A stretch of 64,000 nucleotides of DNA from Strongylocentrotus purpuratus. Lineage: Eukaryota > Echinodermata > Echinoidea > Camarodonta > Strongylocentrotidae. The notes beneath the pieces are model-generated. The model was not told the DNA's origin and searched no databases. It worked only from the letters and a program-made list of their open reading frames with translations. The DNA is taken from positions 36,778,619 to 36,842,618 of the forward strand of contig NW_022145609.1 of assembly GCF_000002235.5 (NCBI RefSeq), read 5' to 3'. Of the stretch, positions 48,413 to 58,618 are shown one piece after another. The translations under genes were made by a program, and so were the position numbers. How positions within the stretch are numbered: position 1 is the first letter of the stretch; each line of letters starts with the position of its first letter.

Positions 48413-50030
48413 ATGGCCAAGGCTCTCTTCTTCGTTCTCGCTGCCATTCTCATCATTGCCGCCCTCGCAACCGATTTCGAGGAGAACACAATGGAGGACT
48501 TCTTCATGGCTGAGAAGAGGGGACAAAACTTGAAGAAGTACAAGTGTAAGTATTAATATTGTCATGATCCTGTAAATATCAGAGCGTAATAAGAGAGAAA
48601 ACATATAGGAACAATAATGGGAAATAAAACAAAGTGAGAGAGGTGTATTAATTAAGAGATAGAGAGGGGGAGAATGCGAGAGAGAGAGCGAGTATGTGCA
48701 TGTATGCGTGTGTATGAGTATTCACAAAAAATTTAATCTGCACATGAGAAGACAATGGCATTTGAACCACATTTGTAAAACCCACATAAAAGATCATAAC
48801 TAGGGGAAAATGAAAGTTGACTAATATCATTATTCATTTATCATGCTTCCATAATGCGCAGATTCAAGTATCTATTCAGAAGGGGAAACTAAGAATTTCA
48901 TGGAAAATCTTCATCACTTTGGGATTGATTCTTAATTTGCACGCAGTGACGCCTCTCTATATGTTAAATAATCCGTGAATAGTTGGGATGTAAATGATTA
49001 ATGAGTCCTCTACATATTTTTTCAATTTTGCTTTCATTTATTTTTATTTTTTTTGTTTTACTTAACGCCAGACTGCGAACAATTCCACCAGGATTGCTGG
49101 TGCGGCAGGAGGTCAGGCAAGGTCGTCTTCTGTAGCGGTGAGTTTAACTCTTAAACTGCCATAGACAAGGACGCTCTCTTCCTACGCCTTCCCATTACCT
49201 TGTATCGCCCGCAATAGTAAACAAATATACCATGCACTAGGGGGCTCTAGTTGAAATTATGGATCGAGGTGGCAGGAAAAGCACTAGTTCTGTCGTCAAG
49301 GAATCCATAATTTCACTAGTGGCTTGAAGTAGTGCATGAAATATTTGTTTTATATTTTTCAAACCAACCTTCAAAAAATAATAATGATAATAATAATGTT
49401 TACTGTCACTGAAGTAGTGAAGAGTGCAGTAAGAGCAGCGCAGACGCGCGACCGCGACCGATAGTACATTGATCTTGATCGGTCGTATATATATGACGTC
49501 ATCCATGGTATAGTGCAATGGCGTAGTGCACTATACCATGGATGACGTCACGGTTACATCATAGCAATGTTATGTTTGGTCACGTGATGCCATGTAGACC
49601 AATCACTGAACAGGATTTCATTGATCAAAAATATAATAAATGTTTCGACAAATAAACTCAAGCGTAATTTCAAATATCCCATATTGTGCAGAAATAACGT
49701 AAAACGTAATCGTCGTGTTCGCACATTTCCATAGATTAAGGACAAGGCTATTGTTGATATTTATAAGTCTTTGCCGGCGGATTCTGTGTAAGTTAATTTT
49801 AATATTCGCGTATGCAGAGAGCACAATATAATAGAGTGATCATGTTGTAGGGTAATGTAAAGCACCAGTCTATTGTTTGGTTATTTGTTTTCTAGAGTTA
49901 CATCCGTGATAATGTATAAAGTTACTACCAATTCTAGTTTCCTTTCTTGTTTTACTTTTTGTATAATTTGCAAAAATTTCCTTTTTGTTTGTTTTATAAT
50001 TCAGGCGCTGGAACTGGAGACAGTATGTAA
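48413..50030 (+). CDS. Cysteine-rich secreted antimicrobial-type peptide, gene C (3 coding exons)
   Basis: Coding exons 48413-48545, 49072-49137 and 50005-50030 join in phase 1 to give 74 residues. The signal peptide (FFVLAAILIIAALA) leads into a short acidic pro-region ending in a single KR at residues 35-36. The predicted mature part is 38 residues, net about +3, with the C-x6-C-x-C-x9-C core including GKVVFC and a glycine-rich end (GTGDSM). It is the same family as A, B and D but has a pro-region about 13 residues shorter than A/B and no internal KR. It stands on the opposite strand to A/B and in tandem with D. A perfect 24-bp hairpin lies in its second coding intron. Confidence 0.92.
49494..49550. 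repeat. Perfect 24-bp inverted repeat, 9-nt loop
   Basis: Arms 49494-49517 and 49527-49550 are exact reverse complements, beginning TGACGTCATCCATGG, with loop 49518-49526. The arm contains a palindromic TGACGTCA-type CRE half/core and CCATGG. It lies in intron 2 of gene C. Confidence 0.97.
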
Positions 50031-50227
50031 AGCCCCACACTAACCCGGATATATCGAACCGACCTCCCTCTTGGAACCGTAATCGGCATTACAGTGCTTA
50101 ACCCTATGAATGTTTTTTTCATGGACACTTAGAGTTCATTTAATGTCCCTTGAATGAATGACACGGCCGTCTACACTCAGTTTGATGTGATGTTCTTGGT
50201 ATGATCTATCCAATAGTAAAAAACTAA

Positions 50228-50233
50228 AATAAA
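50228..50233 (+). terminator. Gene C poly(A) signal AATAAA
   Basis: AATAAA about 200 bases after the gene C stop codon, within CTAAAATAAAATAC. Confidence 0.75.
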
Positions 50234-50479
50234 ATACATGAAGAGTCCTCGACTGTTTATTTCTCGCAAACTGAATTAGAAAAAAAAGTAATTTCTTTTC
50301 GGTTTATAAATTTAGCTAATTTAGTATGTATATGAAGAATGAGTATGTGTGTTTGCTTGTGTGGGTGGGCGCACGCGTGTGTTATGCGTGTTTGTTTGTG
50401 CGTAAGAGCGAGAAATTAAAGTCGCAAAATTGGACAGTGAGTGTGTATCTGGATGTGTGAGAAAGAAGGGGAGGGAAAG

Positions 50480-50488
50480 AGATATTGT

Positions 50489-50519
<31 letters not shown>

Positions 50520-50650
50520 GAGAGAGAGAGAGAGAGAGAGGGAGGGAGAAAGGGGGATGAGGAGACAGAGAGAGATAGAGAAAGAGAGAGAAAAAAAAGA
50601 GGGAGAGAGAGAGAGAGCGAGAGAAAGAGAGAGAGAGAGAAAGAGAGAGT
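50480..50650. repeat. (GA)n-rich tract
   Basis: Purine simple sequence downstream of gene C. The Arg/Glu-rich frame across it is an artefact. Confidence 0.9.
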
Positions 50651-50669
50651 AAGAAGGGACTACTCAGAA

Positions 50670-53130
50670 TCCTAAAAATTTAAATGAAACCAGGAAAATA
50701 GGAATAAGGGAATCACACGGAAAAAGAGAAAGGGGGAACTTGACAGCAATACCCGTTACAGACCTAATCATCTACTGACGTACCAATACGTCAAAGCCTG
50801 GCAATTAAAACGCTCAGAACATGACATCTAATTACAAATTGCATCCCTGGCTCGGAGTAATTCAAAAACTGGCAATGCGTGTACAATAAATGATGCAATT
50901 CACGAATACACATGTATAATTATGTGTCTAATACCGTTTCGATATTTAGATGTATACACAAACACATTCAATATCCAACCATTTTCAACATGGCTTCGCA
51001 AGAATTTCCCATATTCTTCTGGTTTTATTCATTAACTAGCCCTACCAAGCTCTGCCCCTAAAAGTAGTTCTGGTTCAACGTTATTATCCCTTCGCTGATT
51101 AGGATGATACCAGACTTTATTATATGACGTGGCTTTGAAACAGGCTTCCTATACAGGCTTCCTAGTTCATGAGAGCACGAGCCATCTGCCAATGTTTATG
51201 TTCCTACGCCCCCATATCCATTGACAAAGCCCGGTAATAAGTACGCCCCATCGCTTACACCACATTAATGTTAACAGAATAGTTTCAGAATTAATATGTG
51301 AAAACAAAGTACAACGTAAAATCCTCAATTTTTAAAAATCATTTTTAGTCTCGCCGTTATTGCTATGGTTGTTGTTGCTGTTGTGTTGGCAAAATTACCC
51401 TATTTTCCAACTCTCGCTAAGAAGAAGTATTTATTTAATATATTTTTCATATTTGTATATATAAAATGTAGCAGAAATATTTATCCACAAGTCTTGCAGG
51501 GAATCGTTCTCGTTTTTCAAGATTAAATTTTTGAGTTTTATATCATCTGTTCAGAACCAGAAAGGCATTAAATGTGTGTTAAGGTAAAATGGATAAACGC
51601 CCTTCTAGCCCCATATTTGTTTGTGATCAATCTTTCATTCATGAAATTGCGCCCCCCCCTTTTTTTTCCATTCATTCAAGTACCTCATTTGATCTTTATA
51701 CTACCAAACTCACCAAGATCTCGCATATTAAAGTAACCTTTTTATTTTATTTTTATTTTGTTTAAATTTTATTTATTTATTTTTTATTTTATTTTTTATT
51801 TTTTATTTTTTTTATTTATTTATTTATTTATTTTTTTATTTATTTATTTATTTATTTATTTTTTTTTTTGGGGGGGGGTTAAACTCCACATTCCATCTGC
51901 TTCAATACTTTAGTGGGATGCGCCCTCATTTTTGTGTTGTGTGTTGCGTATTTGTGTTTTTTTGTTTGTTAATCACCTGTCAGTTTTCTAGGTGTGGTTA
52001 TTCTACTTCCGTCATGTTTAATCATATTTAAATGTAACACAAAATACGTCTATGTACAGAGATCAATTTTGACCATTTAGAAAATATTAAATTCAAGTGG
52101 GGTTCATTTCAACACGTTGTTCATGAAAAAAGAGAAATAACCACAATATTTGAACCCCGATGGAATAACTGCTGAACGAAACCGATATTTCAACGGAATA
52201 TGACCGGAATCACCCAGTCCGAAGGCATGCACTCAAAATTCCTACCTAAGATACTTGAAAACCTATCCTTTGTCAAATTATTTCGGTTATTTTTGCTAAT
52301 GCTGTCTATTCTCTTTATTTGCAACACGTACTTTTCTTACCTATTTGTATACATATATCACTGGGCGATTTCGGTATTCATTCGAATCGATATGTAAGCA
52401 TTTGAAAAGTTTCTGTTATTATTGTTATTATTGTTAATATTATTATTATCATTATTATCATTATCATTATAATTATTATCATTATTATTATCATTATTAT
52501 ATGTATTATTAGTATCATAATTATTATTATTATTATTATCATTATTATTATCATTATTAGCGGTATTATAATCGTTACTATAAATATTTTTTTTTTTTCA
52601 TTGTTAGTATACTACCTATGTTTCTATTATTTCGTGAAGTATTATATCGAAATACCAAAGAAATTTTTGTTGCGACCCATAGAACCTTGACTTCCACTTT
52701 CGATTTAGCTCTTTTCGGCTTCTTCTTTTTTTTCTTTAGAAAAAGCAAACGACCCTCTTAAATAACTTTGTAAGAGTTTTTTAATGATGATCAATGTGAC
52801 ACGTGTGTGTGTGTGTGTGTGTGTACACAAACTTTCCTGACCTTTACATTTCAATTAGTTCCGCCCTGTTCTTTTCCCCCTTTCTGGTGGCAGTATGATT
52901 AAATGTATATGATGTCTTTGCTACTGCGCAGTCGATATTGACAAGACTGCACAGCATGGGTAGTTTAAGCACGATGACATTATGAACTTTTTGTAATATA
53001 TTGCATGAACAGCTTGTTTTCCTTGTCAACGGGGGTTCATAGCCCTTTCGGGGTCTTGTGTCTGATTGAAAAAAGGAAGATTATCTTTAATGTCTTTAAT
53101 GTACTTTATTCACGCTTCTACACGAGAAAA
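50670..53130. other. Spacer between genes C and D
   Basis: No gene recognised. It contains (TTTA)n at 51735-51870 and (ATT)n at 52415-52575, plus a (GT)n at 52803-52823. Confidence 0.55.
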
Positions 53131-53136
53131 AGTTAG

Positions 53137-53217
53137 TATAAATAGACGAAGGTATACGTCGACTGAACCATTCCTGACTTCGTTGCAGAACATTTCGTCA
53201 TCTTCTCTCTTCACTTG
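53137..53217 (+). promoter_or_regulatory. Gene D core promoter and 5' non-coding exon
   Basis: TATAAATA (53137-53144) is followed by CATTCCTGACTTCGTTGCAG (start near 53168). The exon ends TTCACTTG with donor gtgagt after 53217. Coding resumes in the exon with acceptor near 54073. Confidence 0.8.
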
Positions 53218-54099
53218 GTGAGTATACTGTATTCTACATACTTGGTCGGCTTCAGATTCAATCAACTCCAGAAAAGGAAGTTTTACAGTTTGCTCCACTG
53301 TTGGAGAGTGAAAACAAACATTTAAAAACAGACTTTAGTTAATAGAACCATATTACAATATCACACACACGCATACATGCACATACTCGCTCTCTCTCTC
53401 ATTCTCCCCCTCTCTATCTCTTAATGAGAGAGTATCCCCGACTCTTGCGAAATTTGCAGCATCGTTTTCCTGTGAGAATTTATTTTGCAATTTAATGTCG
53501 AATCACATAATATATTTGTTCGAAATTTCTTTAAATACAAAAGATATATGAATCTGTGATGGCAGCATAACTTGTACAGCACTCTCCTCTCACCTTTGGC
53601 TCCAAAAAAATGGTTGAACAAGTTTGATGAATGTGTAGGTCTGAAAAAAAGAAGAGGCATAACTTTCAATCAATGTATACATTCTCTTTTGAAATGCAAT
53701 TAATGCTTTGCAAAATAAATTATACTTTGATTTCTGTGATTGATTCCCTGTCATAGTTGTTTATAGTAATCGTTCTGTTGGAAATAAAAATAAGCTGAAA
53801 CTGAAATTGAAAAACTGAATAACAACTAAACGCCAACGAGACCGACGAAAGAACAAAAATAGACTGATCATAAAATTACTTTACATCGAACGGCCAAGAA
53901 TTGGTGAGTTTTGAAACGGCTTGGGCTCCATTTGGCGGTGTGACTGTGGTATAAATCTTTTAATATAATTGAAATGTAGACAATTTTAGGCGAATAATCT
54001 TAGCAGAAACATAATTACAGTAAATATAGTGGCTATGTTTATGAGGTTTTTTTTAATTTCTTTGCTTTCCTAGTAACCAGCAACCAAAACCCAATCACA

Positions 54100-56217
54100 A
54101 TGGCCAGGGCTCTGTTCTTCGTTCTTGCCGCCATCCTCATCGTGGCCACCCTCGCCGAGGAGCTCGAGGAGTATGAGAACACCATGGAGGACTTCTTCAT
54201 GGCTGAGAAGAGGGGACAGAACATGAAGAAGTACAAGTGTAAGTAATACAATATTTCCCAGCAAACAACGGAAACAGTTGGCAAGAGAAACAGGTCAGGG
54301 GACCTCTTGCATAGAAAGTTGCGTCAAAACTCAATTTAGGAAATAATAAACACATGCCCCGAATACGTGATTCTGATTGATTGAAAAATCAAGCTGTGTT
54401 CAATTTTTTATTACGTTTAATTGCAACATTTTGATAGAAAAGGGTCAGATTGAAGGGATAGGAGCAGTCTAGCCTATCCGTTGGGATAGCCGCACATATA
54501 TTTTAACACACATAAAAAAAAAAAATTGCATCCTACAGGGTAGTCATTTGTACGTCTGGATAGAGAGAAGCAATATCAGTTGTTTTTACTCAACTTATGT
54601 GTGATTGACTTGATCAAATCCTCGACATGCGCATATCCAACAGAGTGTGAAAACGATTCGAAAATGGCAATGAGAGATTAACTGCGATTGTTGTGGTAAA
54701 ACAGATATCTCTGGGTTATAGCATTATGATTGATGTTGTTTAAGGATGATTATTTTACCTGACTGCTATAAAAGCATGGGACCCGGTATGCTTGTGAGTA
54801 AGCAATCAGGGGACCGACAGATTCACAGCCTCTCCGAGGGACTTGGTAATGAACACCAATGCTTTAACAAAGGGCAGTAGCACATTGACTTGGTTTCGAA
54901 CCCGGTATATCCCGGTAACGAGACCACTGGTCCTGCTCTTCCACTGAGCCATCTCACTAACTCAATACAACTGAATTATCAAGATTTGTATTCAAAAATA
55001 TGATTATCTATTTTTGACTTATATGTGATACATTTTTTCACCTTTGCCCCTTTCTTCAGCTTGCGACGCATTCGGTCAAACGTGCTTCTGCAGCAGGAGG
55101 ACCTCCAAGGTTGTGTTCTGCAGTGGTGAGTTCAGATTAGGCCAGATAAAGATAATTAGTTGTTTTTCATCCCCTCCTTCCCACCTTTTGTTGTTGCCCA
55201 CTTCAATTGTCTTTTTATTTGATATTTCATTCAGAAATTACAATACGAATTAATTAGAGGACGTGTAGATATTTAGATAGCTGAAATCATAACACGATTG
55301 AAATCATCCTCCCAGGGATAATTTCAAATGCAGAATATTTTCGAGAAAAAAAAAGGACCAGAAACCAGGAATCAAGTTTACCTTGCCTTAATTTTGGTTA
55401 AAATTTTAGTTATGAACTTATATTAAAATTTGAGGTTATCTTCAATTATTAATTAAACATTGAAGTGATTAAGAGGACCTTCTAAAAGACGATAAATGGA
55501 TCTAGTACTAAGCAACCCTCGTCAATTTTTTTGTTAGACACTGACTCAAAGAAATGGAGTGTTTTTTAGTTAGCAAATGGTAGGAACGTTACGTTTCCCG
55601 AAATGCATATCGTATGTTGTTTAATTTTTAATTGTAAAATTCTCCTCAACTAATTTATAATATAAACATGTCGCATACCGTAAATATATTTGTATCTGTT
55701 GCCATTTATTTTGATTATATTCTTTTAATTTGTTTTGACCAAAATGCTGCATTTTTAACTTGGCTCAGGGGCTGGCACTAAACATGCATTGATTTTTTTT
55801 TTAAGCATGCTCCTCTATTCCAATGTATTCAGTTAGGTCACTAATTATTATTTGTATAATTTGTCTTCATATCTCTTTTTTGTCTTCCTTGCAAATTTAT
55901 TACATTGTTTTGTGTTGTGTTGAATAATGTATCAATATAGGCCTATAAATATATATATATATCATGTGCATTCCAACAATTACACGGAACAAATAAATGT
56001 ATAAAATTAAGTTATAAGAATATAAATGATTGCGATGCATCTCTGAATATACAATCACAAACACACTGTGATGGATTAATTTTAAAATCACACTTTGGAA
56101 ATGAAACGATTTTAGTTTTTGCGATATAAAACGTATTCATTAACGCTGTATATTTTAATGCTGGAACCCTGTCTTCAACCCTTTTTTTCAGGTGCTGGAA
56201 ACGGTGATAGCATGTAA
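54100..56217 (+). CDS. Cysteine-rich secreted antimicrobial-type peptide, gene D (3 coding exons)
   Basis: Coding exons 54100-54238, 55060-55125 and 56192-56217 join in phase 1 to give 76 residues. The signal peptide (FFVLAAILIVATLA) is followed by an acidic pro-region (EELEEYENTMEDFF) ending in KR at residues 37-38. The predicted mature part is 38 residues, net about +4, with the C-x6-C-x-C-x9-C core. Phe replaces the Trp between cysteines two and three that the other three genes share. It is the closest relative of gene C: same pro-region end (TMEDFFMAEKRGQN), same promoter block. A family 2-like SINE sits in its first coding intron. Confidence 0.92.
54750..54965 (-). mobile_element. tRNA-derived SINE, minus orientation, in gene D intron
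   Basis: The minus-strand head reads GATGGCTCAGTGGAAGAGC (A-box region), then GGGTTCGAAACC (B box). A body follows with no acceptor-arm pairing, so it is a SINE copy and not a tRNA gene. Confidence 0.7.
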
Positions 56218-56426
56218 ACACACTATTCGAAACACTGGATACTGAACGAATCTCGAACCAACTCCTGACTGACTCCGAATCGCTTCCGAACTGACTCCGA
56301 ATCGCCTCCGAACCGTCCGCTTAAAGACGGAAAGAAAGCAACAATTAAAAATGGGGAATATATGTTTATAGAATGGCCGAGCTGTATTACATGTATTTCC
56401 CTCTCACTCATTTGTAATGATCAGCA

Positions 56427-56432
56427 AATAAA
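56427..56432 (+). terminator. Gene D poly(A) signal AATAAA
   Basis: AATAAA about 210 bases past the stop codon, the same spacing as in gene C. Confidence 0.75.
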
Positions 56433-56549
56433 CAAAAGCATAAGGAAATTATTATTTTATCGTCTACCTTTTTCTTTGCATTTCATCTACGTTTAATAAC
56501 TATGTTCGGTCGATGAAGAAGAGAACATTGGAAGAGAAAGAGATACATA

Positions 56550-56906
56550 GTTCAAGAACAGGTGTAAGAAAGAGAAAGACTTGGAATGAGGAGAGTGAGA
56601 GAGGGCACAGAAGGAGAGAGAATTGAAGTCAGATATTTGCACAGATACAAGAGAAGAACTGCGAAGTCAATAATAGACAGATAGAGACGTAAATGTATAT
56701 ATATTGTATGAATAGATATTTGTTTACAGAGATGGAGAGAGATGGGAGAGAGATATGGAGAGAGCGAGTAGGAGAGAAATATAGAGAGTTGGAGAGAGGA
56801 GAAGGAGAGAGAGGGGAGAGGGTGAGAGGAAGGGAGAGCCATATAGCGAGTTGGAGAGAGGGGAGGGAGAGAGGGAGAGAGAGGGGGAGAGAGTGGGGAG
56901 AGAGTA

Positions 56907-56945
<39 letters not shown>
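56550..56945. repeat. (GA)n-rich tract
   Basis: Long purine-rich region downstream of gene D with GGAGAGAG units. Open frames on both strands are low-complexity artefacts. Confidence 0.9.
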
Positions 56946-56946
<1 letters not shown>

Positions 56947-57029
56947 GGGGCAAAGGGACTTGATAGATGTTGTTGGATATACATGGAGGCGGCAAAGGAT
57001 GACAAGTGAAGATTTCGATGCAAGCTATG

Positions 57030-58150
57030 CGTCACACAAAACAAGTTCTCACTACGTTCTAGAATCGTCCTAGAAAATCGTAAACATGTGTTATGGTCGG
57101 GGTAGAATGTGTAAATAGAATGTGCAGTCCAAGCCCGTCTGTAATCAGTTTAAACCAGTTCTTAACTAGTTTTACCTCTTTCCCAATACGTCCAAACCAT
57201 TCTAACTAGCTCGCAACTTGTTCTAAATAGTTTTTAACCCGACCGAACCGTTCAGGGACAGTTCAATTCGTCCTCATTTCGTTCTTAGTGCGTTCGAACG
57301 CATATAGTCATCATGGCTATAAAAACCCAGCGCGTTCTTGTCATTCCTCATTTCCGTTCGATTATAATACTGCTAATTGATGGTCGACTACGTCACGTTG
57401 TAACACGTTCCTAGTAGGACCGAAGTACGGCAATTCCGTTCGTAGTACGTCCATTTCGTTTTAAGTACGTTGTCACTCAATCTAGTTTGTAGGACGGGAA
57501 AATTTTGAACAATCTCAAAGTTCTGGACCATCCTTCCCGTCCAAGACAGTCCGAGCCCTTCCATAAAGTTCTTAAACAGATCGTATACAGATGCTACTAC
57601 GTTCACTACATCCTCACACAGTTTGAGCCCGTTTGGAAACATTTTACAGAACGTAGTGAGAAGTAGTTTGGTGTGATGGGGCTTCACTTACTTGAATGTC
57701 TTGCGCAGCACACCTTGAATCGTTGAAGTTGAACGGGAATAAGGAATGGCAAGAACGCGTTGGGGTTGTATTACCCTTCGGCCAGGACGTGGTCGCACAC
57801 GCTATAGGAGCGCGTTCGAACGCACTTTGAACGCGAAGAGGAGGAGCTGAACTGTCTCTGAACTAGTTAGAATGGGTTTGTTCGTATTGGGAACGAGGTT
57901 CAACTAGTTAATAATGGGTTTGAACACACTACGGACTTGTTTGGACTGCCTTGAAATGGCAAATTTATCTCAACTTGATATGAACTGACTTTGGATGGGG
58001 TACAGACGAGATGGACGTATTGTGGACTGTTTATGAACGAACTAGGATCGTGTTATAGACATTATTTACACATTCTACCCCGACCATAACTCGTTTTTAC
58101 TATTTTCCAGGACGGTAACAGAACGTTATGAGAACTAGTTTGGTGTGGTA
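57030..58150. mobile_element. 1.1-kb foldback element rich in GAACTAGTT/CGTTCGAACG words
   Basis: The ends are inverted copies: GTTATGGTCGGGGTAGAATG near 57093 and CATTCTACCCCGACCATAAC near 58070, with outer AGTTCTCA and ACGTTCT matches. Inner arms share CAATACG, CATTCTAACTAG and GTGCGTTCGAACGC, and the core is built of short inverted repeats. One end motif (AGTTTGGTGTG, GGGGCTT) occurs again internally at 57665-57685. No coding sequence. Confidence 0.8.
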
Positions 58151-58618
58151 GGGGCTTTACTCTAAATCCGAAACCCTAAATGAAACCATAATGCAACCAT
58201 ACATCTGAAACCACATATGTACTGTAGCATTTAGTTACTTGATCAACGTTGATTCATTTTCGAAACCATGAGTAATTATGAGGTGATCGTATATTCGATT
58301 TTTGCATAGGCCTTATACATCAACCTACGATTGAAAATGGTTGTATGCGGGGGCGGTTTCAAAACTATTTGAAATAATGCTACCTAAAGGGATATGTCGT
58401 ATGCTCTTCAAGCTGCTTTTTAATATGTATTTCGATCAACATATTAGACTCAGATGGAATAGAGTTTAATTCTGATTTGTTAATGGTTAAGGGGCCTGGA
58501 AATCGACCGTCAAATTTTTAGAAGTGCCTCACATCAATACAACAATAAACTATCATCTGCCAAAAAGCGGCACCACATAGATCAGCTGAAAGACTGCAGT
58601 AACCGTGAACTGTTCAGA

